Positions 57,632 to 64,000 of a stretch of DNA of 64,000 nt are shown here, piece after piece (the stretch's first letter is position 1; each line of letters opens with the position of its first letter). The notes below the pieces were generated by a model. The model searched no databases. It saw nothing but the letters and a program-made list of their open reading frames with translations, and was not told the origin of the DNA. The DNA is taken from assembly GCA_023418705.1 (NCBI GenBank), contig JAEZYZ010000447.1, forward strand, positions 19,419 through 83,418, given 5' to 3'. The position numbers and the translations under genes are program-made. This DNA is from Pseudomonadota bacterium. Lineage in GTDB: Bacteria > Myxococcota_A > Polyangia > Polyangiales > Polyangiaceae.

Positions 57632-58159
57632 ATGCGGCAGCTCGGTCGTCCCTCCTTGCAAACCGTATTTCGGCTGGCCGCGATGGCGGGGGTGGTCTGG
57701 CTTTGCCCGGCGGGTTGCTCCGGCCTCGGAGGCGAGTTCGTTTGTGAAGGGGAGATGTGGCGGTCTTGCCCCGAGCTTCGGGAGGATTTTTGTCGGGAGA
57801 CCTTTGCCTGTACGCTCGTAGCAGGACGTTGCGGGGCTCTTTGCGAGGCGTACCAGAGTGCTCAGCGCTGCACCGATGCCAACTGTTCGTGGGAAATTGA
57901 TCGATGCGTCCTCAGGTGCGACAGCGCACAGACCGAAGAGGAGTGTTTCGAACTGCGATATGCCTGTCAGTGGGACGGTGCGGAATGCAGGAACGTTTGC
58001 GCCCCCCTCGAGTCCGCCGACGCGTGCGACGCCGCTGGCTGTTCGTGGCTGATGTGTGAGGGCGCCGCCAAGCCCTGCGATGCCTACCCGGGCGACGGCT
58101 GCCCCACCAGTCTCGGATGCGACCGCGTCAAGCGGGGTGGGAGGCTCTCCACTCAATAG
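57632..58159 (+). CDS. Small Cys-rich secreted protein
   Basis: A 175-residue protein starting five bases after the MMACHC-like gene. A hydrophobic segment (FRLAAMAGVVWLCPAGC) at 12-28 ends in a possible lipobox Cys. The mature part has about 24 Cys in a recurrent pattern (CxWxxDRCxxxCxSAxTxEEC), reminiscent of EGF-/plexin-like or DUF4215-like Cys-rich repeats of myxobacterial cell-surface proteins. Base composition is slightly less GC-rich than its neighbours. Function unknown. Confidence 0.7.
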   Translation: MRQLGRPSLQTVFRLAAMAGVVWLCPAGCSGLGGEFVCEGEMWRSCPELREDFCRETFACTLVAGRCGALCEAYQSAQRCTDANCSWEIDRCVLRCDSAQTEEECFELRYACQWDGAECRNVCAPLESADACDAAGCSWLMCEGAAKPCDAYPGDGCPTSLGCDRVKRGGRLSTQ

Positions 58160-58219
58160 GAAGGTGCATCCCTCCCAAGCACGACCATCACGCCCACCCC
58201 TCACGGTCCGAGAGGACGA

Positions 58220-58606
58220 TCACCCCTCGGAGCACTCAGCTTCATCGGAGCCGTCGGGGCACTGCGCGGTGCCATCGCAGACGGCCGCAGGCGGCACGAA
58301 GCCAGCGCCGTCGGCGCACAGGAAGCTGTCCGGCGTGCCGCCGCTGCAAATGACGACGCAGCGATAATAGGAGTTGTCCTCGACCGGCCCGGTGAGCTGG
58401 GCGCAATCGGCGTCCACCATGCACTGGGCAGCGCAGAGCAGATCTTCGGAGGTATCGGCGTTGCACCGCGCCATCGTGGCCAGGTTGCACTCGCGCAGCT
58501 TGTTGGCGAGATCCTCACACACCTGCGGCGCGGAGTCCTCGTCGTCGCTGCAAGCCACGACCCCGAAAAAGCTAGCAAACCCGATCAAAACGACGATGGC
58601 ACGCAT
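58220..58606 (-). CDS. Lipoprotein with LDL-receptor class A repeat
   Basis: A 128-residue lipoprotein: signal IVVLIGFASFFGVVAC with lipobox Cys C19, then a Cys-rich region with a helical C-x9-C pattern (CEDLANKLREC), and at 87-125 an LDLa-like module with FLCADG, AVCDGTAQCPDGSDEAEC. The calcium-binding acidic cluster DGSDE is complete; the third Cys of the canonical six is replaced by Phe. LDLa domains are mainly eukaryotic but also occur in myxobacteria. It is convergent with the previous small Cys-rich gene. Confidence 0.85.
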   Translation of the reverse strand: MRAIVVLIGFASFFGVVACSDDEDSAPQVCEDLANKLRECNLATMARCNADTSEDLLCAAQCMVDADCAQLTGPVEDNSYYRCVVICSGGTPDSFLCADGAGFVPPAAVCDGTAQCPDGSDEAECSEG

Positions 58607-58713
58607 TGGTGGCCTCCCCAGAAGTTCGCGGGGACGCTACACGGCGTGCCGACCGATGTCGAACTTTTCGACGGGCGCGAGGGACAGCGCGCGATCGACG
58701 GACCGTCCGCCGT

Positions 58714-59220
58714 TCAGCCTTCGAGGCGCTCGAGCTCGTCCTCGAGTTTTTCGTCCCACTCGTCGGGGCCGCCGGTCGGCTTCTGCTGCTTGGCGTCCTG
58801 CTCTTGCTGCTGGCGGGTGCGGCGGCGCCAGCGGGTGAGCATGAACGCCGCGGCCACGCCGGCGCCGCCGAAGGCGATCGACAGCCCGATGGCAAAGCCC
58901 TTGAGCGGGCTCTGGGGCGGCACCGCGAGGATCTTGTCGCCGTAGCGGGCGACGATATCGGCCTCGATGCGATCGGGCGCGTCGCCGGCTTTCAGGCGCG
59001 TCCGGATCTCCTTGCGCAGCTGGTTGCTGATCTCGGATCCATGGATATCGAGCGTCTGATTCCAGCAGCAGGGCGCGAGCAGCCGGCCCTCGAGGCGATC
59101 GGCGCCTTCCACGTAGTCGTAGATGTCCGCGGCGACCTGGTGATCGGCGGGCACGTCGGCCAGGGCGGACCCGGTCGCGAGCCACGCACCGACGATGAGG
59201 AGAGCGAGCCGCCGCGCCAT
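58714..59220 (-). CDS. CcmH-like cytochrome c maturation protein with altered Cys motif
   Basis: A 168-residue envelope protein: signal peptide (MARRLALLIVGAWLATGSALA), a CcmH-type helical domain, one membrane helix (GFAIGLSIAFGGAGVAAAFML) and a charged tail. CcmH normally reduces apocytochrome heme-site Cys through LRCxxCQ; here the aligned segment reads LLAPCCWNQT, with vicinal C51-C52. The rest (LRKEIRTRLKAG, IVARYGDKILAVPP) matches well. No other ccm gene is adjacent. ATG 59220 places the signal peptide at the start. Confidence 0.85.
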   Translation of the reverse strand: MARRLALLIVGAWLATGSALADVPADHQVAADIYDYVEGADRLEGRLLAPCCWNQTLDIHGSEISNQLRKEIRTRLKAGDAPDRIEADIVARYGDKILAVPPQSPLKGFAIGLSIAFGGAGVAAAFMLTRWRRRTRQQQEQDAKQQKPTGGPDEWDEKLEDELERLEG

Positions 59221-59327
59221 GGGGGCAAGCGTAGTCCAACGAGCCCGCATCGGCTACGTTGGGCGACTGACGGGGCCACGGCCCGCAGGCCGCCGCGCCA
59301 CGACACAAAGCGCGCCCAGGCCGGCGC

Positions 59328-60746
59328 TCAACCTTTCGCCGAAGCCTTGGGCAGAGCGTCGGCCAGCGCGCCGAGCATGTCGGCGACCGAACAGAACTTC
59401 TCGCGCAGCTTGCCGGAGCGCTGCCCCGCCCGTCGCTCGAGCTCGTCCAGGATCTGCCATTCGGCGAAGCTCACGGCGCGCACGCCCCGGCGCTGCAACG
59501 TGGCTTCGATGCCGGGCGCTGCGCGGTTCGGATCGAGCGCCGGCAGGTCCTCGAGCATCTTCGCGACGGTGTCCTTGGCGTCGGCCTTGTTGGTCCCGAT
59601 GAGCCCGGTGGGCCCGCGCTTGATCCAACCGGCGACGTAGACGCGCTCGCACACCGGGCCGTTCGGGCCGTCGGTCACCCTCCCCCCAGCGTTCGGGATG
59701 ATACCGTTTCGTTCATCGAACGGCAGCCCCGGCAAGGCGATGCCCCGGTAGCCGATCGAACGGAAAATCAGCCCCGCCGGCTCGACGTCGAAGCGCCCGC
59801 TCGGGCGAGCGCGGGTGCTGCCGTCGCTCGCGCGCTCCAGGTCGTTCTGCTCGAGGCGCACGGCGTCGACGCGGCCGTCCTTTCCCAAGACCTCCACCGG
59901 CGAGACGCAGAAGCGCAAGCTCACGCGCCGCTCGCTGGCGGGCTGCGCGGTCTCGGCGAGCTGCATCAAAAACTCGACCAGCTTGCGCTTCGTCGAGTCG
60001 AGATCGGGCAGGTCGAGCGCCGGCGCGATCTCCTCGCGGCGCACGCGCACCGAGACCCCCTTGAGCCCCACGATGTCCTGCAGCTCCGAGAGATCGAACG
60101 CGGCCTGCGCCGGGCCACGCCGCCCGAGGACCACCACCTCGCGCACGCGGCTCTCTCGGAGAGCTTGCAAGGCGTAGCTGGTGATGTCCGTCTCCCCGAG
60201 CTCCTCAGGGTCGCGCACCAGGACGCGCGCCACGTCGAGCGCCACGTTGCCCATGCCCACCACGATCGCGCGCTCACACCCCAGGTCGAACGGGTCGCAG
60301 CGAAAGTCCGGGTGCCCGTTGTACCAACCCACGAAGCTGGTAGCCGAGTGCGAACCGGCGAGATCCTCGCCCGGGATCCCCAGGCGGCGGTCAGCGGCCG
60401 AGCCGACCGAATAGAGCACCTGATCGTAGTGCTCGAGCAGCTCGGCGTGCGTCACGTCGCGGCCGACGTCGACGTTGCCGAAGAACCGGAAGCCCGGGTG
60501 CTGGGCGGTGCGCTCGAAAGCCCGAGCGGCCTGCTTGATGCGCTGGTGATCGGGCGCCACCCCGAACCGCACCAGCCCGAACGGCACCGGCAGCCGCTCC
60601 AGCAGGTCCACCCGCACGCTGAGCGACTGCCTCAGCAGGTGCTCGGCGGCATAAAATCCTGCCGGCCCGGAGCCGACGATGGCCACGGTGAGGGGCCGGG
60701 CGGCGCTGCCCAAGCCCTTGGCTTCAGTAGTCGGTGTGTCCGCCAA
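59328..60746 (-). CDS. fprA: Ferredoxin/adrenodoxin-NADP reductase (FprA family)
   Basis: A 472-residue FAD/NADPH enzyme that passes electrons to ferredoxin-type carriers, often for cytochrome P450s or Fe-S assembly. FAD motif VAIVGSGPAGFYAAEHLL, the APDHQRIK motif of the adrenodoxin reductase family, NADP motif VVGMGNVALDVARVL, and the conserved GWIKRGPTGLIGTNKADA near the C-terminus are present. The last 50 residues resemble the mycobacterial FprA tail. It is divergent from the menaquinone operon. Its partner ferredoxin is not in the window. Confidence 0.93.
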   Translation of the reverse strand: MADTPTTEAKGLGSAARPLTVAIVGSGPAGFYAAEHLLRQSLSVRVDLLERLPVPFGLVRFGVAPDHQRIKQAARAFERTAQHPGFRFFGNVDVGRDVTHAELLEHYDQVLYSVGSAADRRLGIPGEDLAGSHSATSFVGWYNGHPDFRCDPFDLGCERAIVVGMGNVALDVARVLVRDPEELGETDITSYALQALRESRVREVVVLGRRGPAQAAFDLSELQDIVGLKGVSVRVRREEIAPALDLPDLDSTKRKLVEFLMQLAETAQPASERRVSLRFCVSPVEVLGKDGRVDAVRLEQNDLERASDGSTRARPSGRFDVEPAGLIFRSIGYRGIALPGLPFDERNGIIPNAGGRVTDGPNGPVCERVYVAGWIKRGPTGLIGTNKADAKDTVAKMLEDLPALDPNRAAPGIEATLQRRGVRAVSFAEWQILDELERRAGQRSGKLREKFCSVADMLGALADALPKASAKG

Positions 60747-61105
60747 CAGGCTTAGGCTAGAGCAATTTTGCCCTCGCTGTAAGCGAAACCGGCGGGCCGG
60801 GGGGATCGGTCGCGACCCCGGCGTGACTTGACTCGCCCCACACCGGCATCTAGGGTTTCAATTGTTTTTGAAACCTCCGAAGGTGGCCAGCCTGGGCGGC
60901 GCGCGCCGGTGCGGCGTGGCCGTCGGCCGGTCGCGACCCCTCCTGGTGTTTGCGACCCTTGCGCGTGCCGACACGGCTCTGCGAAAACCGCCCCCAGCTC
61001 GGCGGTGATCGCCGCCCGCGCTCCCGAGCCCCTTCGCCCGTCGTCAAAACCACTTCAAGCTCGCCCACCCAACCCCCGCTGCTCGCTCACCATTTCGAGC
61101 CCTCC
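60747..61105. other. Divergent intergenic region with inverted repeat
   Basis: This 359-base gap between fprA and menG carries no gene. Its main feature is the inverted repeat at 60854-60875. Promoters for both directions must lie here but no clear -10/-35 pair was found. Confidence 0.45.
60854..60875. promoter_or_regulatory. Operator-like inverted repeat
   Basis: GGTTTCAA and TTGAAACC form a perfect 8-bp inverted repeat with a six-base T-rich spacer (TTGTTT), in an AT-rich patch between fprA and menG. It could be the site of a dimeric repressor or activator. Confidence 0.5.
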
Positions 61106-61837
61106 ATGGCTTCAGAAGTTACTTCATCCGGTCCTCTACCGCGCGGCGGCTCGGGCGAGATGTTCGACAACATCGCCGATCGCTACGATCTGCTCAATCG
61201 CGTCCTGTCGCTCGGCATCGACCAGCGCTGGCGGCGCCGCACCATCGCCGCCCTCGAGCTCGGCAGCGACGCGCGCGTGCTCGATCTTGCCACCGGGACC
61301 GGCGATCTGGCCCTCATGATCGCGCGCCGGAGCCCGACCGCCCAGGTCGTCGGGCTCGATCCGTCGGCGGGCATGTTGAAGGTGGCGCGCGACAAGGTGG
61401 CCGCCAAGGGGCTCGAGCAGCGGATCGAGCTCGTCCTCGGCGACGCCGAGCGGCTGCCGTTCGAGGCAGAGAGCTTCGACGCGGTGACGATCGCGTTCGG
61501 GATCCGCAACGTGCCCGACCGGGCCGCGGCGCTCCGCGAGATGCGGCGCGTGCTGCGCCCCGGACGAAAAGCCGCGATTTTGGAGCTCGGCGAACCGCGC
61601 GGCGGCTTGCTTGGGCCGCTGGCGCGCTTCCACGTGCACACCGTGGTGCCGTGGCTCGGGGCGCTGCTCAGCGGGGCGCGCGAGTACCGCTACCTGCAGC
61701 AGTCGATCGCGGCGTTCCCGCCGCCGGAGCAGTTCGCCGCGTTGATGCAGCAGAGCGGCTTCTCCGAGGTCCGCGTGCACCCGTTGCATTTCGGCGTGTG
61801 CCACCTCTACGTCGGCGAAACAGGGCCCGCGGCATGA
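61106..61837 (+). CDS. menG: Demethylmenaquinone methyltransferase (MenG/UbiE)
   Basis: SAM-dependent C-methylation that completes menaquinone. The 243-residue protein has FDNIADRYDLLNRVLSLGID, SAM motif I VLDLATGTGDLAL, NVPDRAAALREMRRVLRPGR and AFPPPEQFAALMQQSGF, all UbiE hallmarks. ATG 61106 gives a short Ser-rich lead before MFDNIADRYD. It overlaps menF by ATGA; the operon context of menF and menD argues for a menaquinone rather than ubiquinone role. Confidence 0.95.
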   Translation: MASEVTSSGPLPRGGSGEMFDNIADRYDLLNRVLSLGIDQRWRRRTIAALELGSDARVLDLATGTGDLALMIARRSPTAQVVGLDPSAGMLKVARDKVAAKGLEQRIELVLGDAERLPFEAESFDAVTIAFGIRNVPDRAAALREMRRVLRPGRKAAILELGEPRGGLLGPLARFHVHTVVPWLGALLSGAREYRYLQQSIAAFPPPEQFAALMQQSGFSEVRVHPLHFGVCHLYVGETGPAA

Positions 61838-63243
61838 CCGAGCTGTCGCCGCTTCTGCCGCAGCACGGCGACGAGCCGCAGGCGCTCGACGCGCAGGTGC
61901 TGGCTCGTCTCGAGCAAGCCGCAGGCGGGGGCGCGGCGTTGCTCGTGAGCGTGGCCGCGCCCCTGCTGTCCCTCGACCGCGTGTTCGCGGCGCTGCCCAG
62001 CGACGAGCGGCTGATGTGGGCCCCACCGGACGGGCCTGGGCAGGCCGCGGCCGGCGTCGCCCAGCTGATCACCGCCGAGGGTGATGGGCGCTTCAGCCGC
62101 ATCCGGCAGCAGGGCGTCGAGCTGCTCGGCAAGCTGCGCGGCGTGGCGCTGCCCGGCGCAGCGCCGGCCCTGCCGCGCCTGCACGGCGGCTTCGCCTTCC
62201 AGCCGGGCCGCGCGGGGAGCCCCGCGTGGGCGCGCTTCGGTGACGCGCGCTTCGTCTTGCCGCGTTGGTGCTACACCCGGCGCGAACGCAGCGCCACGTT
62301 GACGCTGGCCGTCACCTCGGACGAGCTCCGCGCGGAGGACACGCGCCTTCGGCTCGCGGCGGAGCTCGGCAGCCTGCACGCGGCGCTCTGCCGCCCCGAG
62401 CCGAAGGCGCCCGCGGACGAGGCGGTGGTCGCCGAGCGCCCGCCGAGCGCGGTCAGCCTGGACAACGGGTTCTTCGAGCTGATCTCGGCCATCCGCGAGG
62501 CCATTCACGAAGGCCGCTTCGAGAAGGTCGTCGCCGCCCAGCGGATGACGCTCGATCTGGCAGAGCCCCCGAGCCTACCGTCGTTGCTCGATCGGCTGCG
62601 CGCGCAGTCGGGCGGTTCGACGCGCTTCGTGCTGCAGCAGGGCGAAGTCTGCTTCTTGGGCGCCACGCCCGAGCGGCTGGTGCGCAAGACCGGCGCGGTG
62701 ATCGAGACCGAGGCGCTCGCCGGGTCCCGCCCAGCAGGCGACGGGGGAGCCAAGGCCCTGCTCGAGAGCGCCAAAGACGCGAGCGAGCACGCCATCGTGG
62801 TTCGGGAGCTCCTGGCCGCGCTGAAGCCCGTCGCCAGCAGCATCCACTGCCCCTCCGCGCCCGAGGTGCGCCGCCTGCGCCACCTGTTGCACCTGTGGAC
62901 CCCGATCCGCGCCGAGCTCAGCGAGCCCGAGCACGTCCTCGATTTGGTGGCGCGCCTGCACCCGACCCCTGCGGTCGGCGGCACCCCGAGGGACGGGGCG
63001 CTCGAGTGGATCCGCACGCGGGAGCCGGCCGAGCGCGGCTGGTACGCCGGTCCCGTCGGCTGGTTCGATCGCAACGGGGACGGCGAGTTCGTGGTCGCCC
63101 TGCGCTCGGCGCTCTTGCAGGGCGCGCGGGCGCATCTGTACGCCGGGGCGGGCATCGTCAAAGACTCCGACCCTGCGAGCGAGCAGGCCGAGACCGAGCT
63201 CAAGCTCCAGAGCATGTTGGCCGCCCTCGGAGTGTCCGCTTGA
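61834..63243 (+). CDS. menF: Isochorismate synthase
   Basis: Converts chorismate to isochorismate, the entry to menaquinone. A 469-residue chorismate-binding enzyme with the conserved FEKVVAAQRM, CFLGATPERLV, EALAGSRPAG, the SxEH-type HPTPAVGGTPR, ERGWYAGPVGW and VKDSDPASEQAETELKL motifs. GAGSRP-type isochorismate signature is fulfilled by ALAGSRP. ATG 61834 overlaps the menG stop, and its own stop overlaps menD. Confidence 0.94.
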   Translation: MTELSPLLPQHGDEPQALDAQVLARLEQAAGGGAALLVSVAAPLLSLDRVFAALPSDERLMWAPPDGPGQAAAGVAQLITAEGDGRFSRIRQQGVELLGKLRGVALPGAAPALPRLHGGFAFQPGRAGSPAWARFGDARFVLPRWCYTRRERSATLTLAVTSDELRAEDTRLRLAAELGSLHAALCRPEPKAPADEAVVAERPPSAVSLDNGFFELISAIREAIHEGRFEKVVAAQRMTLDLAEPPSLPSLLDRLRAQSGGSTRFVLQQGEVCFLGATPERLVRKTGAVIETEALAGSRPAGDGGAKALLESAKDASEHAIVVRELLAALKPVASSIHCPSAPEVRRLRHLLHLWTPIRAELSEPEHVLDLVARLHPTPAVGGTPRDGALEWIRTREPAERGWYAGPVGWFDRNGDGEFVVALRSALLQGARAHLYAGAGIVKDSDPASEQAETELKLQSMLAALGVSA

Positions 63244-64000
63244 GCGATGCCGCGCTGACCACCGAGTGGGCGCGGCTGCTTCTGGGGATGCTGGCGCAGA
63301 GCGGGGTGCGCGAGGCGGTCATCAGCCCCGGCTCCCGATCCACGCCCTTCACCTTCGCCGCCTTGCGCGAGCCGAGCCTGCGATGCCACGACGTCGTCGA
63401 CGAGCGCAGCGCCGCCTTCTTCGCCCTAGGCCAGGCCAAGGTCAGCGGCGAGCCCACGCTGCTGCTGTGCACCTCGGGATCGGCGGCCGCCAACTACCTG
63501 CCGGCCGTCGTCGAAGCCAACAACAGCCACACGCCGCTCTTGATCCTGACCGCCGATCGCCCGCTCGAGCTGCAGGACTGCTCGGCGCACCAGACCATCG
63601 ACCAGAATCGGCTCTTCGGGCAGCACGCGCGCGCCTTCTTCGAGCTCGGTGCGCCCGATCCGGCGCCGAGCGCGCTCAGCGGCGTCGCGCGCATCGCCGC
63701 GCAGGCGTGCTTGCGCTCGCGCTCCCCCGTGCCGGGCCCCGTCCACCTGAACGCCCGGGCGCGTAAGCCCCTGGAGCCGGCGCCGCTCGCGGACTCCGCC
63801 GTTCGTCGCGCGGTCGACGCCCTGCTCGAGCGCGGCCCCACCCGCGCCGCACCTCCAGCGGCGCGCTCGGCCGCCGATAGCCTCGAGCGCCTCGCCGCCG
63901 CCTGCCAGCGCGCCGAGCGCGGCGTGATCATCGCGGGCCCGCGCCTGCCGGGGCAGCCGGATCTGGTCGGCGCCGTCGCGGGGCTTGCGGGTGGCAGCGG
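63240..64000 (+). CDS. menD: 2-succinyl-5-enolpyruvyl-6-hydroxy-3-cyclohexene-1-carboxylate synthase (partial)
   Basis: ThDP enzyme that joins isochorismate with 2-oxoglutarate. It starts at TTG 63240 (TTGA overlap with menF; no in-frame ATG fits), and 253 codons are visible before the window ends. The N-terminal ThDP-binding half has the MenD signature VISPGSRSTPFTFAAL, HDVVDERSAAFFALG, TSGSAAANYLPAVVEA and ILTADRP with the conserved QTIDQNRLFG. The C-terminal half lies outside the window. Confidence 0.95.
   Translation, partial: MSDAALTTEWARLLLGMLAQSGVREAVISPGSRSTPFTFAALREPSLRCHDVVDERSAAFFALGQAKVSGEPTLLLCTSGSAAANYLPAVVEANNSHTPLLILTADRPLELQDCSAHQTIDQNRLFGQHARAFFELGAPDPAPSALSGVARIAAQACLRSRSPVPGPVHLNARARKPLEPAPLADSAVRRAVDALLERGPTRAAPPAARSAADSLERLAAACQRAERGVIIAGPRLPGQPDLVGAVAGLAGGS

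Overview
The window is GC-rich, densely coded bacterial chromosome, most likely from a myxobacterium (Myxococcota, Polyangia-like). This rests on the style of the genes: many lipoproteins with Ala/Pro linkers, Cys-rich secreted proteins of unknown function, an AAA/TPR signalling protein, hybrid histidine kinases, a complete menaquinone start (menG-menF-menD) and a histone-H1-like protein. The assignment is an inference from gene content. I see no rRNA, tRNA, CRISPR array, insertion sequence or prophage. Genes are tightly packed and 4-base stop/start overlaps (ATGA, GTGA, TTGA) are frequent; they decide several starts.

Layout. 1-10.9 kb: an NtrC-type regulator, an esterase, dut and an AAA/TPR sensor, then a conserved housekeeping run accD-folC-yajQ-glmM-nagZ. 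10.9-20 kb: a Cys-rich repeat protein, a DUF433 protein, transketolase, mltG-ruvX, hisS and a secreted aromatic-repeat protein. 20-28.3 kb: a three-gene envelope cluster (DUF3618 / YqjE-holin-like / stress protein), ppnP, argC, two FGE-fold secreted paralogues, a predicted exported PIMT and an M50 site-2 protease. 28.4-38 kb: otsA-otsB fusion divergent from a GH15 enzyme, then an L,D-transpeptidase, a PAS hybrid kinase and a VanW protein. 38-43.6 kb: thiS, miaB, a long-chain acyl-CoA ligase and a MATE transporter behind a predicted attenuated leader.

43.7-47.9 kb is the most interesting block: Rrf2 regulator, cysK, an E1-like ThiF/MoeB enzyme, the ubiquitin-fold sulfur carrier CysO, a 97-residue E1 N-terminal fragment, cysM and the JAMM peptidase mec. 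Together these encode a self-contained protein-thiocarboxylate cysteine pathway. The E1 lacks the N-terminal RYSRQ arm, and that arm is found in the separate small protein, which suggests a two-subunit E1.

47.9-64 kb: two unknown secreted proteins, a PGG-rich CD225-like membrane protein, the histone-like protein, an 895-bp gene-poor gap, a UvrD/PcrA helicase, a C45 acyltransferase, an MMACHC-like cobalamin protein, two small Cys-rich secreted proteins (one with an LDLa repeat), a CcmH-like protein, a ferredoxin-NADP reductase and the menaquinone operon running off the right edge.

A family of mosaic intergenic repeats (four copies, near 19.9, 32.75, 41.85 and 55.5 kb) sits directly behind the stop codons of plus-strand genes.
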